This document shows positions 11,947 to 22,945 of a stretch of DNA of 64,000 nucleotides, piece by piece (the stretch's first letter is position 1; each line of letters opens with the position of its first letter). A program made the position numbers and the translations under genes. The notes under the pieces are model-generated. The model was not told where the DNA came from, did no database searches, and worked only from the letters and a program-made list of their open reading frames with translations. Source of the stretch: Bipolaris cookei (Eukaryota > Ascomycota > Dothideomycetes > Pleosporales > Pleosporaceae); contig NRSV01000070.1 of assembly GCA_002286855.1 (NCBI GenBank), forward strand, positions 62,001 through 126,000, given 5' to 3'.

Positions 11947-12852
11947 TCACTCGCCGGTCAACCCATCTTTTTGCAAGATACTGTGATCCAATAAATCTCC
12001 CACGCCTATCCACTTTTGCACAAGGAGTGCACCTTGTGGTCTAAGCTTCCTGTAGTATCCCTCCTCTTTGCCCACGATATCGAAGCTCCGCTTCTTGTAC
12101 CATTCCATGCCCTCCTCGTTTGCCTCCCACACGTGTGCTGTGATGGAGCGCACGCTATGAAGGTCGACGGCTTTTTTCACAATGGCTTGTAACAAGTGCA
12201 TAGCAATGCCGTGGCAACGATAGGGAGCGAGTACACCCAAAGTAGAGATGTATAGCTGCGAAGAAGGAAGGAGCCGACACCGCACAGCGCCAACGAGGTG
12301 CGACTGCTCTGCTAAAAGCTCACTAGCTCCACCTGTATGAGACGAGCGCCACACTGCCACTAGTGTGATGCTATGATGCGGCTCCGTCATGGTCTCCTTG
12401 TAAAAGGACTCTGGGTACGATATCGGCAGGGTAAGGGTATTTAGGCGCTTGAATGCTGGCATGAGATCTTCGGTGAGTGGTACGAGTTGAACGTTGGTTG
12501 GCAGAGGACGAAGGGCGAAAAGCTGTGGCTTGGGGGGCTGCTGAACTGGGGGAATATTAGGGGAGGGTATTGTCGAAGCAATAGGGGTGACGGCGCGAGA
12601 TGAGCGAGGGCTCTTCTTCGACTTGGGTCGCGAAGGTGCTTGCAGGAAGTCATCGGGAATGTCATTCCAGTTCTCCATGGCAGAGGGCGTCAGCGTGGTG
12701 GTAAGGGGCGCGCTGGTTGGAGCAGAGGTCGACTTTGGGGGAGGGGGTGGACGACTAGTCTTTGGCGGCATGACTGGAAGTACACTGGTAGGCTGTTGGG
12801 GCTGCTTTTCGGAGCTGGACTTTTTCAGCCAGCTGGTCAGCGAAGACTGCAT
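11947..12852 (-). CDS. NAA50: N-alpha-acetyltransferase 50-like GNAT protein
   Basis: A single exon of 301 residues. The first 110 or so residues are Pro/Ser-rich and low complexity (PPPPPKST and similar). The GNAT domain follows: VQLVPLTEDLMPAFKRLNT and LTLPISYPESFYKE match the Naa50 N-terminal region that binds the substrate peptide. LYISTLGVLAPYRCHGIA holds the beta4 strand and the acetyl-CoA loop (R-x-x-G-x-A type). HVWEANEEGMEWYKKRSFDI and EGYYRKL match the C-terminal half. Naa50 acetylates protein N-termini beginning with Met at the ribosome and, in animals, affects sister-chromatid cohesion. The long N-terminal extension is not in the animal protein. It is divergent from the MIC19 gene across 337 nt. 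Confidence 0.85.
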   Translation of the reverse strand: MQSSLTSWLKKSSSEKQPQQPTSVLPVMPPKTSRPPPPPKSTSAPTSAPLTTTLTPSAMENWNDIPDDFLQAPSRPKSKKSPRSSRAVTPIASTIPSPNIPPVQQPPKPQLFALRPLPTNVQLVPLTEDLMPAFKRLNTLTLPISYPESFYKETMTEPHHSITLVAVWRSSHTGGASELLAEQSHLVGAVRCRLLPSSQLYISTLGVLAPYRCHGIAMHLLQAIVKKAVDLHSVRSITAHVWEANEEGMEWYKKRSFDIVGKEEGYYRKLRPQGALLVQKWIGVGDLLDHSILQKDGLTGE

Positions 12853-13189
12853 GGCGGGGTGGCGGGAGAGGGGCGAGTGTGGCTATTAGGGAACGGGCGC
12901 AGTTGGAGAGGCTGAGGAGAAAGTTGTAATGAATGACTTGAGAGAAATAACACGAGCACAAAGTAAGGAACGCTGAATGAAGTGCTGGCGGTGAAGGGCG
13001 GGGGTGTCGCTATATACAAAAAGCCAAATGTCGCGATAGTTGCATGGTGTTTTCGCAGCGCGCCCGCCTATGGAGGGATGGCGTGCAGGGATGGCGGCTA
13101 GCGTGCTTTTGTCGGCCAAGCCTCAACTCGGGCTTCTTCGACCAAGTGCATCATCGCTCAACGACGCCCGCCGTCCCACCATCGCAACA
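12853..13189. promoter_or_regulatory. Bidirectional promoter between NAA50-like and MIC19 genes
   Basis: The two start codons face away from each other with 337 nt between them, so one intergenic region must drive both genes. I could not identify a defined TATA box or transcription-factor site. Confidence 0.6.
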
Positions 13190-13891
13190 ATGGGTGCCGA
13201 GAACTCGAAACCCTCGTCTGAGGTCAAGCAGCATGTCTTCTCCCCGTATGTACATGTCCGCCCAACCAATGGCATCCCCCGCGCGCCATGGGCCCAGCAA
13301 CAAGAGTGACGTCGGGTGCTGACCAGTTTGCGCGCAGAGATCACCCCGTTAGCTTCTCCAATGAGCTGGTCGGTTCGCTACAGAAGAATCCTTTCGTATG
13401 CGCCCTCCAAATCAACATGGCTGGCGGCGACTGACTGCAAACAGACAGACTCGGCACGGTCAAGACAATTGGAACTCCAGTACCAGGAACGTCTGACAAC
13501 TGAACTCGAAAAACTGCGCGCCCAAGAGATTCAGAACTTCACCAAGATCAGCGAAACCCTGTCGGACGAGATTCAGCAACCCAGCGAGCCCTCGCTTGTC
13601 GAGAAGATCCAAGACGCCACATCCAGCAGCTCCACGCTCGCTGAAAAACAGAGGCAAAGGGACATGAGCAGGGACAGCGTCACCAAGGAAATCGAGCGCC
13701 TCAAGGCCAAGCTCGAACAGAGAAAGAAGCTGGAGCAGGCTGATGCTGACGTGACAAAGGCAAAGGAGGCCGTGGTCGCATGTCTGAGGACCCACGACCG
13801 CCGCCCGCTGGACTGCTGGAAGGAGGTGGAGGCTTTCAAGCATGAGGTCGGCCGGCTGGAGAAGGAGTTTGTGCACAAGACAATCTTATGA
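13190..13891 (+). CDS. MIC19: MICOS subunit Mic19 (CHCH-type)
   Basis: Three exons (13190-13245, 13338-13395, 13445-13891) give 186 residues. The N-terminus MGAENSKPSSEVKQHVFS has the Gly2 myristoylation context typical of Mic19/CHCHD3. HPVSFSNELVGSLQKN follows, and exon 3 starts with TDSARSRQLELQYQERL, a conserved family stretch. The middle is a long charged coiled coil. The C-terminal part carries ACLRTHDRRPLDCWKEVEAF, a Cys pair in the place of the family's CHCH motif. Mic19 (yeast Aim13) sits on the inner-membrane side of the mitochondrial intermembrane space and links Mic60 to Mic10 at crista junctions. The small exons were set by frame continuity and family similarity. Confidence 0.88.
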
Positions 13892-14399
13892 GTGACGTCA
13901 CATGTATATTGTTTGCACGAGCTTCGAGGCTGGCATTTTCTGTATAGATAGACAAGGCATGGTGAATTACCCTGGATGTCTTCCTCGTTCTTAAACTCGT
14001 TGTGCCATTTGACTCCCAGTCTATGTGTCTGCTCTTTCCCTGCTTGTCACCGCTCCCTCCAAACTAGTTTGCCTCGCCACATTCACTTTCACTGCAAAGC
14101 AGCACCCTCTGTGGCTTGATCCTTTACTTCACCGCAGTCCATTAGTGGGGCTGCCTTTGCTACTCTGCCACTACCTCGCTACTGCAAGAATCACACACAA
14201 ACTCTCTGCTGACACCTCTTGCTGCATACCTCACCACTACACGAATTGGCAGCCTTGAGTAGAATAAAGCTGTCAGCAATCCGATCCCTTCTCCTCGCCT
14301 CTACTTTTCAACACTAAGCACTTAAACAGCATCACTGCAGCATCACTACAACCTCACTACAACCTCACTACAATAGGCACACGCAAACACGTGTGCAAC
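13892..14399. other. Intergenic, no gene seen
   Basis: About 0.5 kb holding the 3' end of the MIC19-like gene and the region before the methyltransferase relic. A short direct repeat of CTACAACCTCA occurs near 14348-14372. Nothing else is recognisable. Confidence 0.5.
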
Positions 14400-16218
14400 A
14401 CACCCCTATGTCCCTGACGACGACAGGCCGACAAATGAGGAGAGCGACTTTGATCTTATCGATTATGGTAAACTATTCCCCTAGATATCCTGTATCTTTT
14501 ATCAATGCTTTAAGTAGACTCTAACGATGAGGTCCGGCTCCGTGGTCATCGAATGCGACGTGTTAAATACCTTAAACAGTTGTTTGATTGTATATATAGA
14601 CAACCCACGTTCACTAATATTGGTACTAACATTATCAAAGGGTGACTGGACGAGCTCGCAATGGTGCTACGTATCAAGAAATAAGACAAGCGCGCTCCAC
14701 TCGTTGCTGGACTGGAAGATGTCAAAATCGACGAGATTTACCGCATACGCGAGTGTACCCTCACCAACAAGCCGTATCCCTTCCTCGGTTTCCGGACCAG
14801 TGGTAGATTGGCCGCCCCTGTCAGCATGATTCAGGAAGAGATTAAGCAACAAGTCTTCCATGCAGGGAGACTCACGTGCAGAGTCATCAACATACAGTAC
14901 ATAAATCAACATAGCAAATCGTACAGTGGCATCGTCCGCCATCTATATGCGAAAGAGGCAGATGAACTTGGCGACGTGGATTAGTTTGCGCAAGCCGGCG
15001 CATCTCGCAAGACGGCAATTTCTATTGGAGTTGACCGTGAGGATAATTACGTAGTTATTACCAAAGATTACTTTCCCAAGAACAGGAAGCGTCGTGGACG
15101 TGCTGATTCTTCTGGTTTGGCCACTCCAAGACGCAAAGCCAGACTCACTAGCAAGAACGGCCGGTTGACCTATGGAGACGTCTATTACGGTGTTGGAGGT
15201 GCATCTCAAGGCGCTTTGCAAGCGGGCTACTCAGTTACTTGGGGGCTGGACAAGGATAATCGCGCTATTGAAGCTTACAAGCTGAACCACACCCTAGTGC
15301 TTATTCGTTCAAGATGGATGCACATAATTTTCCGCCACCAGGTATCAGCAAGAAGGCATGAAAGGTAGATGTCCTCCACTTATCCCCTCTATGTTGTTAT
15401 TGGAGTCTTGCATAATAAGTATTCTTGCTTCTTGTTCACTACTTTTAGTACGTACTAATATCATATCACTACTAGTACTCAACCAGGACCCAATGGCCAG
15501 GCCAACTATGAGGCACCATACACAGTTGGTCCAATCTTAAAGAAAGTCAAGCCTCGAGTGGCAACGCTAGAACAGACCTCTAGTTTGTTGACAAGCCGAG
15601 CACATAAACGGAACTTTTTTATGTTGCTCAATGATATTGGCCAGGCTAGATACGACTTGCGCTATAAGATCCAAGACTGGTCGGAATTTGGTCTCGTGCA
15701 GCAAGGTAAGCGGCTTCTTATCATTGCTGCTAGTTATATACTTACGCTATACTATTCTGGTTCCTGTAGGCTGATGTCTTATACCTAGGCGCGGGATGTC
15801 TCTGCCTCAGTTCCCCAGGTCCACACACGGACCCCCCGGTAGCGGCCTCAAGGCCTTGATCTCTATCGCGGATGTGCTTCTGCCATTGAGACGTCTTGGA
15901 TACGAAGCCGCCACCGACCCTTATAACCAACCTCGTTTCTTTGCTTCTCCTAGGATACTCTATAGTCTGAATTCGTACCTAAAAGGGTGCATAACCACCG
16001 GAAGGACGACTGCATGTCATCCCTCTAAAACGCGGCCCTTCACTACAAGGGAGCTATCGCTTCTCCAAAGTTTTCCGCATAGTTACAAATTCACTGGATC
16101 GAAAAATCAGACCACCAAACAGGTGGGAAACACATTCCCCCCGATTATGGCTGAGGCTTTGTACCACAGCATAGCCAAAATCTCGAGGGCCTATGAGCTA
16201 TCCAACAATGGTGAATAG
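14400..16218 (+). pseudogene. rid: RID-like cytosine-5 DNA methyltransferase, decayed
   Basis: Conserved blocks appear in order. LDELAMVLRIKK and EDVKIDEIYRIRECTLTNKP occupy the BAH-side region. GRLTYGDVYYGVGGASQGAL and VTWGLDKDNRAIEAYKLNH are motifs I-II, HLSPLCCYWS is motif IV, RVATLEQTSS is motif VI, and IIAARRGMSLPQFPRSTHGP follows. RPFTTRELSLLQSFP and TTKQVGNTFPPIMAEAL are motifs IX-X. EQT in place of ENV at motif VI is, as I recall, characteristic of the RID/Masc1 group needed for RIP in Neurospora and premeiotic methylation in Ascobolus. The frame is broken by stops at 14643 (TGA), 14682 (TAA), 14982 (TAG), 15359 (TGA) and 15413 (TAA), and by a frameshift near 15288-15293 that looks like an extra AC. 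Introns are likely near 15420-15475 and 15730-15790 and do not explain those breaks. The TAG after the last block may also be secondary. Confidence 0.82.
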
Positions 16219-16954
16219 ATCATCAACTTACTCAGTAATGGCAATGAAGAGATTGAGATTCTCAGTGACTGAACCGCCACACGATATCTGGGCTCGTGCA
16301 TCCGAACAAAGACCGAGTGCAAATATATCGAGGGATGCTAATCATTCCAATGTGGATCTTTGTCGACGGTTTCACGCTTCTCGGTTGCATGCGGGGTTCT
16401 CTAAAGGGTTTACGTCAAAGGGTGATCTTCTGGAAACCAGTCCGGACTAGGTAGGAAAAAGAAAGTTCTCCGTTTTCTTAGTTCACAGATCGCCGCCATC
16501 CCGACGCCAGAAGGAAGTCCTACACGCTAAAGGTGTTAGTAGTTTCCGTCGATGCGTCATGGCAATGTCTACGCGAGGGGACCGGCCGTACATTCCCGGG
16601 GTTTGTATTGTCGAATAACAAAAGATGGTTAGGCTTTTCGCTATTGTGTGCTATGTCTGTAGATCTTTTGTGGATGTGCTTATGATCAGAATATATTTTT
16701 TTTCGTTGTTTGCACTAGATATCTGCATATTTGTGCAATGAACCAAACTAAAGATGATGCTGCAAAAAGTAAAAAGAATAAAATAAACGAAAACTCCTCG
16801 TTAGATATCCCTCCCAAGAATACATGAGTATGCAGATGCGCCTTGATGCGAGTTTCGCTAAACCATGTTTGATTCTAAAAATAAAAGAATCTCCACCAGA
16901 AAGTAGACAAGGGAACCAGTATAAAAAACCAAAGATGAAAACAAAACCATGGTA
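16219..16954. other. Intergenic between methyltransferase relic and F-box-like gene
   Basis: About 0.7 kb. The first 50 nt continue the frame of the methyltransferase relic with an acidic stretch (NEEIEILSD) after a TAG, so the ancestral gene may have ended at the TGA near 16270. The remainder is AT-rich 3' flank of the convergent gene. Confidence 0.45.
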
Positions 16955-17935
16955 TCAGACGGAAGAAAAAGCGGGTATCAAGGTAACAGAGCCCTCGGAG
17001 GGAATATCGTATCCTTCGTCGCCGGCCTCGAGCCTAGCAGCCGCCTTGAAGCGGATGTCTGACCTGACATCGAGCACCTGGCCTGCTAGCTCGACCAAGT
17101 TCTGGCGACACAAGACCTTTTTCAGGACAACAAAGTCAAAGTAACTTTCCGGAAAGTCGAAATGAAGAGCCATGTCAGCGACGTGCAGGCGCGCTAGCGC
17201 CTTGCGGAATAGTGGATTGGCATCGGCCATGTAGAAGCCTGTTAGTATTCGCTGAGCCTCTAGCCTGTCGTTGTCTTTGACGGTGTTGGTATTGTTGGTG
17301 GTGGTGGTGGTGGTGGCATTGCCACCACCACCACTACTACTACTGATGCCGCTATTATTGCTAATATTAGCAACTACCGTTGTCTCGTCCAGATATCGCC
17401 GCGTGTCTGCGCACAGCTTGAGGCTCAGCAGACGCGTTTCGACGGCAGAAAGGAGATAAGATAAGCTTGTGCTGTAGCGCTGCGCACCGACGCACACGGG
17501 TTTCCAGATGCCCGTCCGCCGGTCGCGAATCGTCTGCATGCTCCTTGGGTAGTAGAGCAAATCTATCTCCAGGTGCCGGACGAGTGGAAGATCACGGAGT
17601 TGCAGTGGCGGCTCAAAGGCTCCGGACCCTTCTTCTTCGTCGTAGTCGTCATCGTCGTCTCCGCCGGGATGACTGTCGCTCCGTGAGGGTGGCGGCGACG
17701 ATGACGGTGGGATGGATGTAATGTAAAAGGTATTTTTGCCAAAGAAGACGGATCGCGCTTCGTGGTGGATTTGTTGGTTTGTCCGTAGAATGGCTGTGTG
17801 CAGGTCGTATGTTTTATCCTGTCGCGCGAGCTGGCCTTTGAGAGGCGTCGAGGCGACGAGCAGGTGCGAGTAAATGTTTATACGGAGTTCTGGCGGAAGC
17901 ATATCCAGAAATGCAGAGTGTGTTGTGGGAGCCAT
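16955..17935 (-). CDS. F-box-like / 2EXR-type protein of unknown function
   Basis: A single exon of 326 residues. The N-terminus FLDMLPPELRINIYSHLL has the LPPELRxxIY signature of the many fungal F-box-like and 2EXR proteins. AILRTNQQIHHEARSVFFGKNTFY follows, the usual companion (leading to a statement about recruited parental structures). An acidic low-complexity run (about residues 90-105), a Gly/Ser/Asn/Thr run (about 200-220, including an encoded Thr repeat) and a C-terminal helical part follow. If it is a true F-box it would bind Skp1 in an SCF ubiquitin ligase, but the remainder matches nothing I recognise, so the substrate and role are unknown. It is convergent with the methyltransferase relic. 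Confidence 0.75.
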   Translation of the reverse strand: MAPTTHSAFLDMLPPELRINIYSHLLVASTPLKGQLARQDKTYDLHTAILRTNQQIHHEARSVFFGKNTFYITSIPPSSSPPPSRSDSHPGGDDDDDYDEEEGSGAFEPPLQLRDLPLVRHLEIDLLYYPRSMQTIRDRRTGIWKPVCVGAQRYSTSLSYLLSAVETRLLSLKLCADTRRYLDETTVVANISNNSGISSSSGGGGNATTTTTTNNTNTVKDNDRLEAQRILTGFYMADANPLFRKALARLHVADMALHFDFPESYFDFVVLKKVLCRQNLVELAGQVLDVRSDIRFKAAARLEAGDEGYDIPSEGSVTLIPAFSSV

Positions 17936-18050
17936 GATTATTGGATGTTTTTTTTCTGGAAGTGCGTAGGGGGCCCTCGTTCAAGTATCTGGCGGGATTC
18001 TTGCTCAATGTTCTGGCGTAGTTTTGGCACTTCTTTTCTGAACGTGACAG

Positions 18051-18073
18051 TATATATATATATATATATATAT
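18051..18073 (+). repeat. (TA)n microsatellite
   Basis: An uninterrupted TA dinucleotide run of about 23 nt just upstream of the F-box-like gene, in its likely promoter. Confidence 0.9.
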
Positions 18074-20020
18074 TAAATAATTGCTGATAGGGCCTGGACG
18101 GAAGGACGGTCAGGGAATAATAAGTCAGATTCTTCACAAGAAAAAAATGACATCCCAATCCCTGGAGTTTGTGGCGACACACTCAGACATTAACGGTTGA
18201 TCACAAAAAAACAACAGCGCGGCACCCCTGGTTCTTATCCTCTTCCCTCGATGCGGTCCGCGCCATCAAGTGACCCCGTCCACATCGTCATTCTTTCCCA
18301 AGCACGTCCAATTTGTAACGCTTGATTCGCTCCACCTAGCGTTCTAGGAATGATATAGCCAGGAAGCCCTTTGTCGGCAATGTTTAGGAACCCTACCAGC
18401 AAGACGTCCATGCGCCCAAACACACCCTTCCAAATAGCCCCCCTAGACTCCACCACGCTTGACTTGCGGATCATCGATGTCCACAGGGATTAATTAGACG
18501 CGATATACTATGGGCAAGCTAGTGTTGTCGGATGCATGCTGCCTGGCGCTTGTGTCTGTCCAGGAAAAGATAAAACTATGGCCGATGGTTCGGGAACGCA
18601 ACTGCTGGGGAGGGCATGTCGAGCGGCTGACAGGGCCCTTTGTGCAATGGCCTTTTGATCAAGCAAGAATATGCGTAGCCAAATTCCTAGTGCGTTTCTG
18701 GAAACGATAGAACAAGACAGCGCGTCCCCCCCTCTCCCGGCACGGAACTTGTTTCGCATATCAGCTACGCCAATAATTTCGTATCCCAGGCTCTCCGAAA
18801 ACACTTTAGCGACGGATGAGTACGCGCGAGCTTAGTTTTCCTTGACGAACCGTTTTTTTTTTCGGCGACAATTCAGAAGCCCGAGGCTGCTTGCTCCAGA
18901 GAAAAGAAAATGACCGAACCTGTGTAAATCCTCGCCAGATGTTAGCATCATGCTACGTCCGTATGTACACATACGAGAAGTGTCGAGCTGTCTGTCCACC
19001 ACTACTGTACGGCCGTACATAGATCGGTCAAAACTCTTGGGACCTAAACCGCGTCCCCCTCAAATTTACCTAATCGGGCAGACTCGAGTAGAATGCAGCG
19101 TGCCCTGGTTTTTTCCTCTAAGGCATCTGTCTCTTTGTTTTCGGCCAAAAGCACCGAGCAAGCGGCGGCGCGCCAATGTCTACTGCTTGTCCCTTTTGCA
19201 ATGTCCCGGCCATCTCCCATAAGCTATTCGATACGCGAGATTTCAAGCCGGATAACAAACTCAAAGTTCTTGGTCCCTTTCTAACAATTAGGTAGTGTAA
19301 CCGCCTAAGGTTCAGGCCTATCTCACTTTGTTCAGTCTGTCTATTAGCTGCTGTAAGCAGGCACCAAGGGCGATTTAGGACTAGTGGTAGTTGGCAAAAG
19401 TAAAGCACAGCTTGCGGGTGGCTAACAAGCAAAAATTACAACTCATTGAAGAACTTGTCGACGCTACAGAGGCGAACGGAACCGCTTATGGAGCCCTGGG
19501 GGGATCAACACGCCAGAAGACTAGTTGCAGTCTTGTTCGCGAATGACAATCAAGCCACAAGACGCCGCTCCGTACAAGTGCACACAGATCATCGAGGCCC
19601 CCCAAATGACATGTTTTGGAACAACGACTAGAGTATCAGTCAAGACAAGCCTTTTGGACCAATCCAAGTAGCCTTCGGCCCTCGTCTCCTCCACTCGACT
19701 GCCACAGAAGCCGACGGCATGCCCCGAATCGAGGTGCGCATTATCATGTTTCTGACGAATATACAGATTAGAGAGGCCGAAGGATTCACAAGCTTCTGCT
19801 CATCAGGCCAATGAAGACAGTTATGGATGTACTATAGCTCAGATGCCTGGCATGCCGATCAGAGAAACCTCCGAGCCAATGCCGCAGCCCTGCACCGCGC
19901 TCTTTGCTTTGTATCGTTGCATCTTCGGCAAGCCGTTGGTTCGTTCACCCTGAATCCCCGTCGTCGGGCGCTTGGGGCGCGCCACCACCCGTTGCTTCGC
20001 TTACAAGGAAGAATGGCAAG

Positions 20021-20044
20021 GGAGAGAGGGAGAGAGAGAGAGAA
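20021..20044 (+). repeat. GA-rich microsatellite
   Basis: A GGAGAGAGGGAGAGAGAGAG-type run with one interruption. No gene is nearby. Confidence 0.8.
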
Positions 20045-21722
20045 GACGGGTTGTGTGGCTGTCCAATCTGCGCCGCCTCGCCCCCTTCTTCGCCCTCGCC
20101 CCCCCACCATGTGTCCGGATATGATTCCGCCCGCACAGCCCACACAGCCCACACATAAGGGACAGATCTATGCCTCTCTTCGTTCGCCGTGCATCGGGCA
20201 TACAAAAGCGCATGCTAGGATCGGCCCGTTTGCTTGGTGGACACGCAAGAGAAAGAAAGAAGAACCTGTCTAGAACGGGTGTGCGTGAGGGTGGATACCA
20301 GTACATGCGCGCGTGTGTGGGTGGTGATGCAGTGCATATGCGGCTCCGTAGGCCGAGACATGCACGATGACAGGAAGGCAAGCCGAACGACTCCTTGGAC
20401 GTGGAAAATGGGGGAGTTTTCCTACGTTCAAACTGTTGCGTGGTATGACGCCAGAATCGTACGATATCAACAGCAACTACCCCCGCGTGCCATGGGTTCG
20501 TCAACGCCTTTGGCATGGTGCCGGTTACCTGCAGAGCCAAGCGTGACTACATAAGGAACGACCCTGATCGGCAGCCGGTCAAACCAGCATCATGGGCTTG
20601 GGAAAGCAACAGCAAATTACAAAAACCGAGTGACATATTATTGACGGGCGGTCAGCGGAAAAAAGGCACTGCGGGCGAGGATCCGATTCGTGTGTCGAGA
20701 GTCATGGCAGACGCCGCTGGGGGCGTCGTCAGCGTCAGACGGGAGAACGTCGGTCAGACCATGTCAACAATGCTCGATTTCTTCCGTCAACTAAGGATAA
20801 TAGGACGCACACCAACTGCTTCCGATGACATGGGGTTGGTGTAAGCACAGGAGCGGGTGCGATAACGCACTTGAGCTTGGTAAAGACGTTAGGCGCATTG
20901 GCAACCCCATACCCTTTTTACCCACCCCCCTCTTCCTCTCCCCACAATTCGGCACCTGAGCCTCAAAACGGTGCTGTCTCTGACTTTCTTCTAGAACACA
21001 CGAAGACTATGGTGTGCATTGCTTGCAACAGAATGCAAGGAACAAACAACAAGCAAAGCACTACTTCCATGGAGATGCATACCACCGGATTTTCACTCAA
21101 AAAATGCAGGGTTCAAGAAAAATAAGACTTGCCACATATGTACACCTCTTTGCGGCCCCTCTCTCTCCAACCACGACGATGTCACCTCCAAAACACACCC
21201 AAGTAATTCAACAGCCGTTGTTGATTCCCGGACCCATTTTGTCCAGGATGTCCGGAGTCCCTCCAACTCCGCAAACCAAGCCCGGCATCTTTTTCATTAA
21301 ATCCAAGCCCCCAGCCCTCGTCCCCGCGAACCCTGTTCCCCTCGGTGCCCTGGGGTATGAACCGAAAACCTCTTACCCCTCTCAAGCTGCGTGCCACCCC
21401 TCCAACCATGCCAAACCCAGACTCAAGACCAGAAAAGGGACGAAGAGCTGCATCTCCTCCTTTCCGGCCTTCTAAAAAACGGCAAGAAGAGTCAGGCACT
21501 CAGGGCAAAAAGTCGACCGACATCGACTTGTCCATTGATCCTTGATCCCTTCCCACTCTAATTCACTACGGCCACCCCGATCCCCGCCTATGCCCGCCTA
21601 TGCCCGCCATCAAGGCACACCAGGAATTATGAATCTCCGCCGCCCCAAATCCCGCAGGGGGGCCAAGGAGTGGAATCAAATCCGCGAGATTCCGGGGGTG
21701 GAGAAGTGCGAGTGGAAACCAT

Positions 21723-22261
21723 GTAAGATACGAGTACATAGAGGACAAGACATGCTCACATAGCGCGAATGGGGTCAGGGGAACGCTGTGCGAGTTACCA
21801 GGCCACATCATTACCCAACAAAGCCTGGTATGGAAACATTGACCAGGACGGGGATGTGTAAGATACGCACGCCCACGCCCACATCCAGTATGAACAGCAT
21901 CAGGGGTCTGTAATGTAAGATACGTCCATCTAGTACATACCCTTTGCGCAGGTACAGAGACCAGGGACCCGTACGATACACGCCTAGTACTTTCATCGGC
22001 GAACAGCATCAGGGCCACGTTCCCAAAGTCGACATCCGAAACCTTGCCAAGCCCATATATACGTGTAAGATACGTAGTACATCCGATCTGGACAACCAAA
22101 AAAACAGGGATACCAAGATCGTACATGCTTACGGCCATGTTCCGGCAAATAGTATCAGGATCAAACCTAAAGGGCCATCGCCAAGCTCATACTTACATGT
22201 AAGATACACACTTACCCTGCATCCGCGCTGGGCACCAAAAACCGGGATGTCTGTATCTTAC
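21723..22261. repeat. Dispersed GTAAGATAC motif array
   Basis: The 9-mer GTAAGATAC occurs at 21723, 21858, 21915, 22065 and 22199 on the plus strand and as its reverse complement at 22253. Several copies follow AT or G and precede CG. Spacing is irregular (57-150 nt), so this is not a simple tandem repeat. It may be the remnant of a degenerate minisatellite or a clustered protein-binding site. Confidence 0.7.
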
Positions 22262-22585
22262 AACACCCTACCTACTGTACACCACCCAACACACACGCAT
22301 ATACCTTGCCCAGCAAAACTTACATACCCCCCTCCATCAAACAAACCAACTCTCAGGGTCCACCCGACCAAACCCTAAATCCCAAATCCCGATTTTGCCC
22401 TCCCTTCTCTTCTCCGCCTCAACCACACATAAGATTTGCGCATACCCCAGCCTCATCGGTGAATCTCACTTGCACACGCATCCCACCTACACCCTCATAC
22501 ACGTAATATTTTTTTCCTACAGCCGCACGTCGTACCCTGCGCCTGCCCTGCGCTTCCCCATGACCCCGAGGCTCCGTGTACTAGA

Positions 22586-22945
22586 TAGCCATCCCGTAGC
22601 CACACCGCACTGCGCGCCAGATCCGGGTTCCGCGCCAGGTCGCTTACTCTTTGTACTACATAGCGTACTACATGTATAAGTGTAGGATGTAGGGACCTTG
22701 TGTCCTAGACATTCACATTTATCACATAGCCACGCCGAACCGCACCGCACCGCACCACGCGCTTGACCCGGGTTCCGCGCCAGGTCGCTTACTCTTTGAC
22801 CTACACAGCGTACTACACGTGTAAGTGTAGGATGTAGGGACCGTGTGTCTTAGACATTCACATTTATCACATAGCCACGCCGAACCGCACCGCACCGCAC
22901 CACGCGCTTGACCCGGGTTCCGCGCCTGGTTGCTTACTTCGTACT
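22586..22945 (+). repeat. 145-bp tandem repeat, about 2.5 copies
   Basis: The GGGTTCCGCGCC block recurs at 22625, 22770 and 22915, exactly 145 nt apart. Copies include ACATTTATCACATAGCCACG, a CCGCAC triplet run, GGTCGCTTACTC and TGTAGGATGTAGGGACC. The second and third copies are nearly identical up to the GCTTAC block. After that the third copy runs into a TACTACGTAGTA palindrome. No coding frame is preserved. Confidence 0.9.
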
